From assembly GCA_001414485.1 (NCBI GenBank), contig LLEY01000259.1, forward strand, positions 1 through 64,000: a stretch of DNA of 64,000 nt. The letters run 5' to 3'. Below are positions 43,889 to 56,615 of the stretch, in pieces. How positions within the stretch are numbered: the stretch's first letter is position 1; every line of letters starts with the position of its first letter. Made by a program: the position numbers and the translations under genes. The DNA comes from Calycina herbarum (Eukaryota > Ascomycota > Leotiomycetes > Helotiales > Pezizellaceae). The notes under the pieces are model-generated. The model worked only from the letters and a program-made list of their open reading frames with translations. It made no database searches and was not told the DNA's origin.

Positions 43889-45654
43889 ATGGATCCTTTC
43901 ACCATTTCGGTGTCGACTGTGGCCTTGGTAGGTGCTTCTATCAAGACAACCTTAGCACTCAAGAATCTCAAGTCAGGCTATCGAGAGTCCGAAAGCCACC
44001 AGGTCCATGTTCACCGCCAAAAGGAACTCCTTCGGGCAAATCAAGCCTTGCTCGATGATCAATCTTTGCTCAATCTAAATTACACGAAGTATCTCCAGTC
44101 ATCGCTAAAAGACATCCAGAATGCTCTGCCCTCCCAACTTCCATCAAACAGACGAAGGAATCGCCTCAAATGGGTTGTTAGTGGTAAGGGAAAGGCTAAG
44201 ACGGAGATCGCGAAACTCAAAGACACCGAAATATCTGCCATTTTTACACTACTCCTTGCTGTGAGTGACAAAATGTGAGTTTATTAGTTCGCAAGTTTAC
44301 AGGAACGAAAACTGAAATTATTCCAGGATTGAAACCGATGAAAGAATTGCTCTTGGTAATTCGCACCTCTCGTCTCAAACGCACCAGCTCACCTCGGTCG
44401 AAAAAAGGCTACAAAAACTCGAGACCTATGCGGCTATACAAAGACTGGATGAAGTTACAGGAAATACATGTGTGCGGCAAAGTCAAACCTCGGAAGCCAA
44501 AGTACAAGTTTGCCACTGGCTCCTTCGCTTAGGGATCACTCTTCGTCTAATCACAACTGGTGACTATTCTTCAGATGAGGCGAACAGCTACTCTCTACTT
44601 ATTAGCTGGCCTTTGTGCTGCTCGATGGTCCTCGTTTGGCGTATGAGTATTGTACAAGGCAGGCCAAGATTTGCATCCCTTTCCCTAAAACCAAAGACTG
44701 TCGTCCCCGAGGAATCGGACATCATCCAGTCCTGTAAAAAGAATGATATCGCCCGTATGCGGCAAATTTTTCAGAAACGTCAGGCAGATCCAGCTAGTTA
44801 TACTCCAGATAATCTCACACTTCTCCGAGTACGTAAATATCTTCCCGATAACGTCCCAAGCAGAGCTGATCCTTGAAAAGTTTGCTATACGAGAAGGCCA
44901 TATTGATATCGTGAGGTTCTTACTTGAGAACGGCGCAGATGCAAATCAGACATTCGGCAGGAGAGAGACCTCTCCCCTAAATGCAGCCTTCTTGACTGGT
45001 AATGTGGAGATAATTCGTCTGCTGCTCTCCGCAGACGCAGATCTCGAGTACGTAAACACCAAAACCTGGACAAGCATTTATTATCTCTGGGGTTCCGACC
45101 CAAACTGGAAACATCATGCCAGCACAGAGATTCTGAACATTTGTGCCACATATGGATTCAAGGGTTGGCGATCTCCAGACAGGTCAGGATGGGCTCCGAT
45201 ACACCGTGCCGCTGCGTTTGGTCGAGCCGAAGATATCACCAAGCTCTTCAATATGAGAGTAGTCGATCGATGGAATCCCCCATTGACAGTCGCATACTGG
45301 TGTCCGTTACAATGCGCCGCTAGATATGGCAACCTGTCCACATTCAAAGCTCTCACTTCGGAATATCGATTCCAGAACTCGGCACTCTCGAGTATAAGAG
45401 ACCAGAGAGGATGGACACTGCTCCATCTTGCAGCAGCGAGTGGCTCAGAGGGAATGCTTTCCCATCTCCTTTCGATTGGACTCAATCAACATACTCTCTC
45501 GGATAAAGCCACTTTGCTACTTCCACCAGAGCTGGAAAACCGACACCTTGCGCCAGGGGATATTGCAGAACACTATGGGCATGGAGTTGTTTATGTGAAT
45601 TGCTTGGCAGACGCTGAACCCTCCACCAAACTCCGAGAGACAGGAGATCATTGA
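43889..45654 (+). CDS. Ankyrin-repeat protein with fungal STAND-type N-terminus
   Basis: Predicted 553-residue protein from exons 43889-44274, 44327-44828 and 44881-45654; introns are 52 nt each and total length is in frame. The start MDPFTISVSTVALVGASIKT matches the N-terminal domain of fungal STAND and ankyrin proteins (HeLo-like or fungal_N type). Exon 2 is helical and has no NACHT or NB-ARC Walker motif, so this is a domain-poor member. Ankyrin repeats occupy exon 3: EGHIDIVRFLLENGADAN, TGNVEIIRLLLSADADLE, GWAPIHRAAAFGRAEDITKL, LQCAARYGNLSTFKAL and GWTLLHLAAASGSEGMLSHL. Such proteins are often linked to non-self recognition, but the role here is not known. The end is uncertain: another frame stays open past the stop and reads RQEIIDGEWDIHHL. 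Confidence 0.82.
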
Positions 45655-46343
45655 CGGGGAGTGGGATATACATCACTTGGTGAGAAATTTTGTTTAGTTA
45701 ACTCAATTATTCTAAACCGTGTTGAGGACGTTCTTTAATAGATATTATGTAGATAAATACTACACTAGGAGGCATAGGGATTCGTGGAACAGGACTCGAC
45801 TCACCAATTCGATTACCCTAAAAGGTTAGAACAATTTAATTCATCAAATGTCACGAACTCCTACGCCTTGTGTCGGGACAACTATAGAAGGGAAAGCGTC
45901 AGGGATTTGCAAACCCTAGTGATGCTATGATTGAATAATCTTTGTCTGAAACGATTGTACTAGAGAAGCTGGAAGAAATATCGAAAGAATTAATTATACC
46001 AGGGCTCCAATTATGCAGCTTGACGCAAGCTTCCCTCGTTGGAATCTCGATACCAACAGAACACAAGTATAGGTTCCGCCTTCGGCAAGTCAAGGGCATA
46101 ATAAAAGTGAGGCGGAAAATACATATACAGAGAATTGGGGAAACCTTTCAAACTGGGTATACAGAACACTGCAAAAAACACAATACAAAGCAAGGGAGTT
46201 TTGGAAATTTTTGACTCGATTATCATCATCTCATTCTTGTGTAATCACAAACAAGGCTTTTTCGTAAGCTCTACTTAACGCCTGTTAAATAGCAGACGCA
46301 ACCCTTGTAACAACCAACCCAATGCAAATACATGACTACCAAT
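45655..46343. other. Intergenic, convergent
   Basis: 3' regions of the ankyrin gene and of eIF3c. Short open frames only; nothing called. Confidence 0.45.
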
Positions 46344-49044
46344 CTAAGCTCGGACAGCAGCACCCAAAGCACCTCCAGTAAATTGAGTTCCACCAGGTTG
46401 TCTTGGTGCACCACCGCGACCACCTCCACCTCCTCTGCCACCTCGGTTTCCACCGCGACCACCACGTCCGCCTCTTCCACCTTGGCGTTCGAAAGCGTTG
46501 GCCATACCTTGTGTTCTCGTCTCAAGTGTTCGCTCGTTACTCTCGATAAGACCGCTGGCTTTGTCGCTGAGTGTTAAGGCTAAGCTCTGGAGTCTGCTCA
46601 ACTCAACACCCTTTCTGAAGATAATAGAAGAGCTGACTTGGTCAAGTGCAGCAGCAAGTTCCTCGTGACTGATCATCTTGCTAACAATAGCAGCGACTTT
46701 TCGATCGGAGAGCTCAAACATGGAAGAAAGTGTGGCAACGGAAAGGGTATCGTAGAATGGGGCGTATGTGAAGAGATATGTTCTGAGGCCTTCCTCTTGG
46801 ATTTGTTCGGAGAGCATGACCTTCATCTCATCTGGCTTTGCCATGAGCTCCCAGATCTTGATTGAGTGGATGAACTCTGTTGATTTCTTCCACTCGCCAG
46901 CAGCCAAAGCTTTGGAGGCTTGCATGACGTGGTCTCTGGTGTTCTCTGGAGGACCGGTGAAGATTTGACGCTCATGGTACTCTAACATACGTCTGTAGGT
47001 CTTGCTAATGACACGCTTCTTGATGTCCGGCGATGAACCAGTTTGTGCAAGTAGCGGAATCTCCAAAAGCATGCTGCAGGTGAGGTAAACGCATTCCAAA
47101 AGCTCCAAGTTGATGTGCATGTGAAAGGGAAGTTGGCGTTGCTTTTCAAGACGTTCTTGTTCTGGGGAGACTTGGTTGTAACGTTGGATCATAACACCTT
47201 GGGCTAGAAGTTCCTTCTGGCGGCCACTTCCACAGATTTCTTGGAGAGTGGTTTGGGCCTCGTAAACAAGACCAGCACGGAAAGCGCACAGACCAACTTG
47301 AACGAGGGTTCTGTTGAAGAGGATTTGGCTGTGTACATCAAATGCGCTGATAGTCTCTTGCAAATGTGACATAAGCATCATATCACGGGCCTTGTAGTAG
47401 TTGTCGTGGAGAGCGAGGAAATAGATTTGGCATAACATGGCTCGGGCTCGGATGATGCCTTCGCTGTTGATAAATAGGTAGTTGCACAAGGTGTTGACGA
47501 GAGCAGTGGCATCGGAGACGGCGGTTCGTGGGGTGATGGCGGAATCAAGAGACTCGGGGGTTGCCTTCCAGCAGTTCTCCTCAAGAATCTTCACAACGGC
47601 GGCGGGCTGAATTGATCGTTAGAAATATACAGGCGAGGGAAACTATTATAACTCACCTTGAAGTAAACGTGTTCCAATCTTCTCATCACAATACGGTTGA
47701 CGCTATCTTGGGAAACCTGGAGACTCTCATCCTTACGTAGAGATTCTGTGTAAAGAAGTGTGCGAACAATATTGTTGTACAAAGCAGCTTCGTCAGAAAG
47801 TCGATCAATGTACTCTGCAGTGTGAGGATCAATATGCTGAAGCGATCGGGTGAGCTCATCATCCAGTCTTTCAACATATGAGACAATGCTTCCTGGAATC
47901 TTGAGCTTTTCACCTGCAGTAATCGTGGGGGCTTTCTCGTCATCTTCCCACTCCTCTGCGTTCTCTACGACAACGAGTTCACGGTTTGACTCGAGGACGG
48001 CAAGAAGCTTTCCGAATTCTTGCTCAGCAGCCTTCCAGTGGTCTTGAGACATGAAAGTTTGGACTCCGGTGGTAAGGTCGAATCGGGTGGAAATGAGAGT
48101 CAACAGAACTCGGACTTGTTGGTATGGAGTTTCGGCAACCTTGTACAACTTCTCCATAATGGTGATTTGTTCCGTTCTGTCTGTGTTCTTCTTTCCTCGG
48201 GACTCCATGATTGTTCTCAGGTGCTTGAGAATACTCTCTGGTGTGAACTCGAGAACCCGTCCTCCCTTTCCAACTGAAGCCCATCCTTCATTATCATCGC
48301 CAAGGTCAATGGTTACTCCAAGGGCCGGTTTTGGTGCTCGAGAGGGCTTCACAACAACCTCCTCCTCCTCGTCCGACTCCATGAAAGCATCGTTGTCTGC
48401 CTTGTAAGCGTCAATCTCCTTCTGGAAGTCCTTGTTGTTCTTCTTGATGCGTTGCTTCACGGCATTCAATCCTCGTGCATTTGTCGCATTCATCTTCTTC
48501 GTTGAGACCTTCTGCTTGGCGATTGTCTCGTTCATGAAATCCTCCAACTCTGCGATAGCCCTAACATAGATTTTTGGGGTGTTGCCTGACTGGATGAGCT
48601 TCAGGGCTTGTCGATTGAGCTTGTCGAATTCTAATCACATAATGTCAGCGTTTGGAGCATCCAGAGAGACATTTCTCGTCGCATACCTGCGGAAATAGAT
48701 CCCCAGTCATTGATCTTTTGCCCGTTTTCGATGGCCTTGATGGATACCGCGAGTTCCTCCAACCGCTTGTCCTTCGCACTCTTCACGACTTTTATGCCCT
48801 CATCCTCGCTGCTGTCCTCGCTGTCCGAATCGGAGCCGTCCTTCAAGAACTTATTCGCGCCCTTTCCCTTATCCGAGTCGTCGCTATCGCTTCCGCTGCC
48901 ACTCTCGTCGTCATCTTTGTCCTCATCGCCCTCGTCGGAGGAATCCTCAGCCTGTTGCTCCTCTTCCTCGGAGTCAGAGTAGAGCTCCTCCTCGTCGGAA
49001 GAGCTGCTGTCGCTCGAGCTGTCACCCTTGAAGAATTTAGACAT
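46344..49044 (-). CDS. NIP1: Translation initiation factor eIF3 subunit c
   Basis: Core scaffold subunit of eIF3, which binds the 40S subunit and recruits eIF1 and eIF5 during start-codon scanning. Exons 48687-49044, 47657-48630 and 46344-47606 give 864 residues, the normal fungal length. The N-terminus [20 protein letters not shown] begins a long acidic, Ser-rich region that ends near residue 85. The conserved eIF3c block follows, including [20 protein letters not shown] across the first junction and [16 protein letters not shown]. The PCI domain lies in exon 3 (for example [20 protein letters not shown] and [10 protein letters not shown]). The C-terminus is an RGG/GRGG-rich RNA-binding tail. 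Introns are 56 and 50 nt. The start is the ATG that matches family N-termini; the frame is open further upstream. Confidence 0.96.
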
Positions 49045-49987
49045 CTTGATCGGTGGTTCGTGATCCTGGGGGTGTGGTTGCCACGCGCGTGGTGATGTCG
49101 TTGGTGCGATAGGGTATTTCTTGAAAATTGTCCCACCGGGGCTAAGCGAGATCGAAAACCCTAAAAGTAAAAAAGTGCGCAACGAAACAACAACTACTAT
49201 CGAGGTATTTGAAATGAAAGGCCGGCCTTGGTAAATTATTTATTTGTAATTTGTGGTGCTTTCTTCCTGTGCCGTTATCTGTGAGTCAAAAAATCGAATC
49301 ACGATTTTCGATTAGGGCTAGTGAAGTGCATTTATTTAAGGCAATCCGAAATTTGTATGATAGGCAGATATTCATCTGAGAGAGTAAGGAATAAATTCTA
49401 CGTGAAATCAAGGGGGCTTAAAAGGTTATCACTGGTAGCGCAGTTTCTTTTCTTCTTCTTCATATTTGAAGTCCCTAGGTATTAATGGGTTGACACCCTC
49501 CCTTGCCTTCCCTCCGGTGGTATAACCTCAGTTACTAGATACTTTACGACAGTTGAAGTTCTAAAATACCTGGGTCAATATGATGAGATAGTTCCACCTT
49601 AAATTACCCTAAAAAGCCGGAACAACGAGAGCCAGGTTCGAGCTTGATGTATTTACCGCTGATTAATGCCCATCGCAAGCTACCTATTCCTTTCCGACTT
49701 TGCCATCTAAGCCGAGTGTGCGAAAGATGCCAGCATCCATGGCTGTGACATAAAGTATTTGGAGTCATACTGGGAGTCACTGGGAGTCCCAGAAGATGCC
49801 CAACCCGTAAAAAACTCCGATGATTTCATCCAACAAATGCCAATAATAGTATACCCAATCCGCCAGCCAAACTCCCATCCTTTATGTTTCAAACCCTTAT
49901 GCCCAATAATGATTTGTAAATACAATCATGTCCCAAGTATCAATTCCCCAATAAGCCTTTCGTGATGTTGTGCAACGGATGATGTCT
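49045..49987. other. Intergenic upstream of eIF3c
   Basis: Promoter of NIP1 and 3' region of the next minus-strand gene. No repeat or RNA gene is seen. Confidence 0.5.
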
Positions 49988-50537
49988 TCAAGCATGTCTC
50001 GTAAACGCACCCGGGTGATCCATAGCTCTCCATGGCTTAATGTTGTCCGGTTTCTCAGCACGGCTTTTCCTGGCTTGCGCAAATATCTTCTTGGTATCCT
50101 CGTCCACCATCAACTGCTTAAATTCCTGCACCTCTCTGGTGCCAACACGAGTGGATTCGGAGAATTCGCGAAACAGAGATTCGGCTGCAAGTTGAACAAT
50201 TAGTTCCTGCAAAGTACATCGAGGGGAAGGTGGATGTAAACGTACGAGATGGTTGTTTCGTAGTCAGAGGTTCCAATAATCGAGGGACGCAGGTTCGTAA
50301 TCCGCGCAGCTAGATTTGGTTTGAGTTTCTGCAAGATCAATGGGCAGGGGCGTAACTGACCTGAATATGCAACTCCTTCAACCTTTCCAAAGCTTGCTCA
50401 AGTCGCTGTTCGTCCCAGACATCTCTCCCTTCTCCTAATGTGTTTGGACTGGGTCTTTGTTGAGCGATTTGCCCATTGCTGTTGACTGGGGCATTGCTTC
50501 CTGGCATTAGCCTCTGCTGGCCATTCGGTTGAGCCAT
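49988..50537 (-). CDS. Conserved fungal protein, possibly Mediator-related
   Basis: Predicted 145-residue protein from exons 50361-50537, 50246-50309 and 49988-50184, with introns of 51 and 61 nt. The first ~35 residues are Gln/Asn-rich. A helical block follows: WDEQRLEQALERLKELHIQ, then LRGLRTCVPRLLEPLTTKQP, SPESLFREFSEST and EVQEFKQLMVDEDTKKIFAQ, ending KPWRAMDHPGAFTRHA. The acceptors at 50310 and 50185 were chosen over nearer CAG sites because they restore this continuous helical pattern; the nearer one would leave a 32-nt intron. The Gln-rich start with a leucine-rich helical core recalls small Mediator subunits, but I cannot name one with confidence. Confidence 0.62.
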
Positions 50538-51327
50538 TATGTTTATTTGGATTCGTCTCGACTTCAAGGAGCCTGTGAATTGGGGGCTGTCTAATGAGGG
50601 ATCTCAAGGGCGTATCGAAGGGGAATTCCCAAGTACTGAAGTAGGTATCAGGATCGAAGTAACAAAGGCAGCGCGGTCGGTATATGTGTGGCAAATGAAT
50701 GCATCACAAGCAGTGGAAGTGTAGAAGCACAACCTGTTTGTGAATGTGCAGAAGAGAAATGCTGTGAGGTGATTAAGACATAGTGGTGTTTGGCTAGTGA
50801 GCAAGCACAAGCTTCCTTCAAGCTTATCCAGGTTAGATCAGTAACCCTTGCACCAACTGCCCTGCAAGCCACAAGGTGGGGGGGGTTACCTCCGTACAGC
50901 CACATCCATGAGATCTCAATATAAAAATCAAAAGTCAATACATTTGAAAATAGTTCATGGTCTCCCATGCATCACAAAATCCTAGTGAATAAGCTGATCT
51001 TACCATGCTGAAGATCTCTTTCTAATACATTTCAGCCACAACTGAAAGTCATACTGTCTAAAGCTAGCACCAGCAGAATGGTGCTCTAGTGAATGTGCTC
51101 TTCAATCTCTTGATCCTTTGATCAGATTCACTGTTTCAAGCTTTTAAACGTGGACAGCAGGGAAGGTGCAAGGTGCGGAATCGGAGTAAAGTACTTCCGA
51201 CCTGCGCTAGTGGCCGAAAATCCGGCTGGAGTTGCCATATTTTTTGATAGTCAACAGGCTCTTTCCACTTACTTCACGCGATCCTCACAACAACAATTTC
51301 TCCAACACTTTAGGTATATCAACCATC
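50538..51327. other. Divergent promoter region
   Basis: Lies between the 49988-50537 gene and AAR2, which are transcribed away from each other. The AAR2 frame is open upstream to 51232 but homology starts later. A G8 run is at 50878-50885. No RNA gene is seen. Confidence 0.45.
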
Positions 51328-53118
51328 ATGGCGGAAGAATGCGACAAAGGCCCAGGCGAGAGCTTGAATCAAATCCCCTCTGAGGTTCTCTCTGAGATGG
51401 GCTCTGATTCATGCTTTACTGCGACACCCATAGTTCGATCTAGAGCCTCATCTCCATCTGGAAAGACCAATAACGACCTCTTCAATGACGACCCTACATT
51501 CATTCAAAACCAAATCGCTATTCAAAGAAGTTCATCTACGACCAAAGAACACGCATCCGCACTGACCAGACAATTGTCAATCAAATCAAACGGAAGTCAC
51601 GATATTGTCGCCACGCCAACTGTCATCGCCAATATCCTGTCTGAGGAAGAGGAACGTGGAAGAGGACGCGCCGATTCTGGTTCAAGCATTGTTCAGGCTA
51701 CAAAGAAGTGCTCTCTATCAAAGTCGCCTTCCAATAGATCGGAAAAGTCTGCAAAGTCCGTCAGAAGTGTTCATGCTGTTGGTAGCTATCCACTAGGATG
51801 CCTTCGCGTACACTCTCCTTCGCCAACCCCCACATCAAGAAACCAGCCTGATATCTCTCTCAAGTCAGGGGATGTGTTCATTGTACGAGATGTTCCTGGC
51901 GGTTCTCTCATTGGTTATGACACTATCGCTTTTACTGTCAAAGAAAACCAACATTTTGACGGCATCAAAAATATTCCAGCTGGCGTTCACTTCTTCTGGG
52001 GAGGCTCAAACAAGACCTCGCTCAGAAATGGCTTCTGGCTCGTATCTTCAAGTCGCGCTTCGGAGGAGTATGGCACCATCCACGTCAGAAGATGGGACAA
52101 GGAGAATGAGGTCCTCGAGGAGGAAGTAAGCAAGGCGGAGATCAGAATACAGAAGGAAGGACTATCGGAAATCTTCGACAAGCTGCAGCCCTATATGAGA
52201 TCAACTCCAAGCGCGACTGCAACAGCTCTTGCTGCCCAACCCGCTCAATCGAGCAAGTTTGCCGCAAAGGACCCAAACTTGTGGCTAAGATTGGTATCAT
52301 CGGTCACTGGAGCCTTGCTCAACAGAATCACCGGAAATAAAGGATGGAATAACTGGCAAGTGTGCTCAGTTCACGACCATCTTCACAAGACCCCGTCGGG
52401 CAATAATCCTGAGATCACCATAGACTACCGCGACGAAGTTCTTAGGTTCACTTTCCCCCAATATAAGAGAACTTTCTCGGACGAATCCCTTGGACGCGCT
52501 CGCACTGAACAAGCAATGGACTCGACCTCCCACATCTTAAAAATCATCCGCACTAACTGCAGTCACGAAAATCCCGATGAGATTGTTGGTGAGATCCAAT
52601 TCTGCTTCATCACCGGTATGCTTCTCGGGAATGTTGCTTGCATGGAACAATGGACACACGTTGTGAAGATGGTCTTTGGCGCTTATGATCTGGTTCTGCA
52701 AATGCCTGACTTCTTCCGCAAGTTCATTGAGGCGGTTCATGCGCAATTCATCTACGACGACGAAGGATTGGAGGGAAGCATTCTTGACTATGAGCCAAGC
52801 TTGAGCGAGGACTTGAAGCTCATCTTGACAAAATTCAAGGCTCGACTCAATGAGATGTTGTTGGAACTAGGAGCAAACATCACCTGTGAGCAATCAGCGG
52901 TTGGAAAGGCTTTCGGGGAGTTGGAAACTTGGTTGTGGAAGTGGGATTGGGATTTGCGCGCCAATTATGTTCGATCTGGAAGATATCAACTGGAGGACGG
53001 CCAATGGATCGACGCAGAGCTCAAGGACTTTCAAGCCGAGGATGAACGAGGTGAGTTTGCGCCAGTAATGGTGGAACTGGACGACGACGGGCGCGAAAAA
53101 GGTCTCATACATTTCTGA
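51328..53118 (+). CDS. AAR2: AAR2 family splicing factor
   Basis: Intronless gene for a 596-residue protein. AAR2 binds the U5 snRNP protein Prp8 in the cytoplasm during U5 maturation and is replaced by Brr2. The N-terminal AAR2 domain begins near residue 180: SGDVFIVRDVPGGSLIGYDT, then FDGIKNIPAGVHFFWGGSN and RNGFWLVSSS, followed by the C-terminal helical domain (EIQFCFITGMLLGNVACMEQ, W). The first ~170 residues are Ser-rich and probably disordered, and make the protein longer than the yeast one. The C-terminus is acidic (MVELDDDGREKGLIHF). The chosen ATG starts MAEECDKGPGES; an ATG-less extension upstream is ignored. Confidence 0.93.
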   Translation: MAEECDKGPGESLNQIPSEVLSEMGSDSCFTATPIVRSRASSPSGKTNNDLFNDDPTFIQNQIAIQRSSSTTKEHASALTRQLSIKSNGSHDIVATPTVIANILSEEEERGRGRADSGSSIVQATKKCSLSKSPSNRSEKSAKSVRSVHAVGSYPLGCLRVHSPSPTPTSRNQPDISLKSGDVFIVRDVPGGSLIGYDTIAFTVKENQHFDGIKNIPAGVHFFWGGSNKTSLRNGFWLVSSSRASEEYGTIHVRRWDKENEVLEEEVSKAEIRIQKEGLSEIFDKLQPYMRSTPSATATALAAQPAQSSKFAAKDPNLWLRLVSSVTGALLNRITGNKGWNNWQVCSVHDHLHKTPSGNNPEITIDYRDEVLRFTFPQYKRTFSDESLGRARTEQAMDSTSHILKIIRTNCSHENPDEIVGEIQFCFITGMLLGNVACMEQWTHVVKMVFGAYDLVLQMPDFFRKFIEAVHAQFIYDDEGLEGSILDYEPSLSEDLKLILTKFKARLNEMLLELGANITCEQSAVGKAFGELETWLWKWDWDLRANYVRSGRYQLEDGQWIDAELKDFQAEDERGEFAPVMVELDDDGREKGLIHF

Positions 53119-53805
53119 GTTTGTTTTTCTAACCTGGAGGGTGTTCTTAGGTGCCGCTCGTATGAGCAGCCGTCGTGCTTCTCGTGTGTCGGCTAGATGG
53201 AATTTCTAGTTACGTTTTCTGTCAAGTACACGCCGATTTCATTTGAGTTTCAGCAAGTGCAGCACAAATCTTCTTTCCGACTTTCTTCTTCCGACCTTCT
53301 TCTTCCGACCTTCTTCTTCCGACTCCCAAAGTTCATCTCTCGCATGGTTTTACGTAATGGCAGAATGAGGCAGGATATTATAATTGCTATACTTCGACTG
53401 GCAGTTTTTCGCATTTCGACTTGGCATGGAATTGCTGTAAAGGAATAATAGTTCGGAGTTGGGTCTGGAATTGTGGCATTTATGGCAGGTTTCTCATGAG
53501 AATGGATGTACAAAACAAAAGGGTTATTATATCATGAACTGCCAAGGAGCCAAGGAAGGGAAATGGCAGCACTGAATATGGTAGAGATGGGAAAGTCTCG
53601 ACAAGGTCACAGAATGACTGTAATTCACATGGAAAATAAGAAATCAAAATGTCTGCCAGAATTCTTGATTTTCTGCAGCTGCAGTAGCTATCGTCTGAGT
53701 AAATCATCATGGAGGTCAGGCGATTAATGCCGTCCTCCGCGTCGTGTCTATTCCCACTGTGAAACCCAAGTACCACGCCATGCAACCAGCCATAAAACCA
53801 GTAAT
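53119..53805. other. Convergent 3' region with minisatellite
   Basis: 3' regions of AAR2 and uS11. A 14-bp unit CTTCTTCTTCCGAC is repeated about three and a half times at 53268-53325. Open frames are short and lack domains. Confidence 0.6.
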
Positions 53806-54479
<674 letters not shown>

Positions 54480-54850
54480 GGTTGTCGATTTGAAGTTTTT
54501 GATTTTGCTGGGGAATAGCACGATCTTCAAAAAGTTTGGCGTTCCAAGTCTTGAAATGTTGTGTGCGGAGCGCAAATCGCTTCTCTGCCAGACTAGTCCC
54601 AATCGGGCCCTAGCTCCAAAGCACTAGCGCGGGGCCGAGTACTTCTTTCGCCGAACTTTTTCTGGGGCTTCCAAAAACTTTTTTCAACCTCAAGATACAC
54701 AGCAGACTGCGATTCCCGACCAGGTTTCACAGATGAGCCGTCTTGTTCTCGTCCAAAGGGTCAACGGTTGAGGGGGGCGTTTCTTTTCTCCAACACTCTT
54801 TTTATCAACTGTGGGCATCAACCAGGGCGCAATCGACCGCGGCCAGCAAC
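54480..54850. promoter_or_regulatory. Shared promoter of RPS14 and TYR1
   Basis: A 371-bp spacer separates two start codons that point outward. It contains TTTTTCTGGGG- and CTTTTTTC-like pyrimidine stretches. No classic TATA box is clear on either side. Confidence 0.5.
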
Positions 54851-56615
54851 ATGGACGACTTCACGATCGGTATCATCGGGCTCGGTGACATGGGCAAGAT
54901 GTATGCTCGGAGGCTCAGTGATGCTGGATGGAGGTAGACCCTCCTTTCAGGCGTTATTGCCACCGGGCGACTTTATCATGGTAAGCTTCCTCGCCGTCTC
55001 TTTCGCTCCCTCTTACAATGATGACTTGAGTGCATTTGGCTCGAGTATTGTCTTTCGCTGGCTTGAATAACATTCTGTTACCAAGTTGGCGGCTGGCTTT
55101 CACTGATGAAAAATCTCAGCTACCTTATTTTTATTTGTCTGAACAATCAACACATCTCCCAACCTTTTCTGCCAACCATTGGAAGCAGCATAAGCTAACA
55201 GAATGTTTCTCAGGTCGCCCGCGCACATCCACATCTACTAATTGTTTGTCTTCAGGATCAATGCTTGCGATAGAGAGGAGAAGTACCAAGGTCTTTGTGA
55301 GGAATTTGGAAATATTGTAAACACCTGTACATAGCCCGTAGCCCTGCACCGAGTGCTGAGTATTTATAGAAGAAAATAAATATCCTTCCAAATGGACACC
55401 TCGTCTCCCGTGCCAGCGATTATATTATCTACAATGTTGAAGCTGCATCGATCGATAAAGTTGTTGCCATGTATGGGCCTTGTATGCAAGCCATCTTATT
55501 TTTGTGAGCGTTTACTGACCCCATAGCAGCTACGAAGCAAAATGCCATTGTTGGTGGTCAAACCTCTTGCAAGGCACCAGAAATCGCCGCTTTTGAGAAG
55601 CATTTACCATCTGATGTAGATATTGTCAGCTGCCACTCCCTCCATGGTCCAGCTGTTGATCCCAGTGGCCAGCCGTTGGTAGGTTCAATTCATTTGTCAA
55701 ACAGAAATTGAGGAAAAGCTTACACTCAATCACCAGGTCATCATTAAGCACCGAGCATCTGAGGAGAGTTTTGAAAAGGTCAAGAAGGTCCTCTCATGCC
55801 TGAACTCCAAGCAAGTCTATCTCTCCGCCGCCCAACACGATCGCATCACTGCAGATACCCAAGCCGTAACCCACGCAGCCTTCCTCTCCATGGGCAAAGC
55901 CTGGCACGCCAATGCCCAGTTCCCTTGGGAAATCGCCCGCTACGTCGGTGGAATCGAAAACGTCAAGATCAATCTAACCCTCCGAATCTACTCCCAAAAG
56001 TGGCACGTCTACGCTGGTCTCGCTATCCTCAATCCATATGCCAAAGAGCAAATCAGACAATATGCACAAAGTGTCACTGATCTCTACAAGCTAATGTTGG
56101 GTGGACACCACAAGGAGTTTGAAGAACGAATCAAGAAAGCAGGAGCCAGCGTTTTTGGAATCCGGGAATGGGATGGCGAACTCCTCCTCCAAGACTCCGT
56201 CCTCGACCGTTTCTCCCTCGGTAAAAAACCAGAAACTCCTCTTCCCAATAACCATCTCTCCCTCTTAGCAATGGTAGACTGTTGGTCCCGTCTCAACATC
56301 ATTCCATACGACCACATGATATGCTCCACGCCTCTCTTCCGTCTCTGGCTTGGTGTCACAGAATATCTCTTTCGAAAACCTGGATTGCTAGATGATGTTA
56401 TTAGGATCGCTATTGAGGATGATACGTTCCGAAGTGATGATTTGGAGTTTACCTTTGCGGCCAGGGGATGGAGTGATTGTGTTACTTTTGGGGATTTTGA
56501 GAGTTGGAAGGATCGGTTTGAGAGTACGCAGAAGTTCTTTGAGCCGAGGTTTGGGGAGGCGACTAAGGTGGGGAATGAGATGATGAAGACTATTCTGCAG
56601 AACATTAAGAAGTGA
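54851..56615 (+). CDS. TYR1: Prephenate dehydrogenase (NADP+)
   Basis: Converts prephenate to 4-hydroxyphenylpyruvate in tyrosine synthesis. Exons 54851-54933, 55256-55316, 55370-55481, 55530-55678 and 55737-56615 give 427 residues. The N-terminus MDDFTIGIIGLGDMGKMYAR has the GxGxxG nucleotide-binding motif. Later blocks match the family: LPNGHLVSRASDYIIYNVEA, IVGGQTSCKAPEI, IVSCHSLHGPAVDPSGQPL and ADTQAVTHAAFLSMGKAWHA. The C-terminal half is helical, as in the eukaryotic enzyme. The first intron is long for this genome at 322 nt; the other three are 48-58 nt. All junctions keep frame. Confidence 0.94.

Noticed and set aside
48020..48407. Plus-strand open frames over eIF3c
   Set aside because: They are antisense shadows of a well-supported gene.
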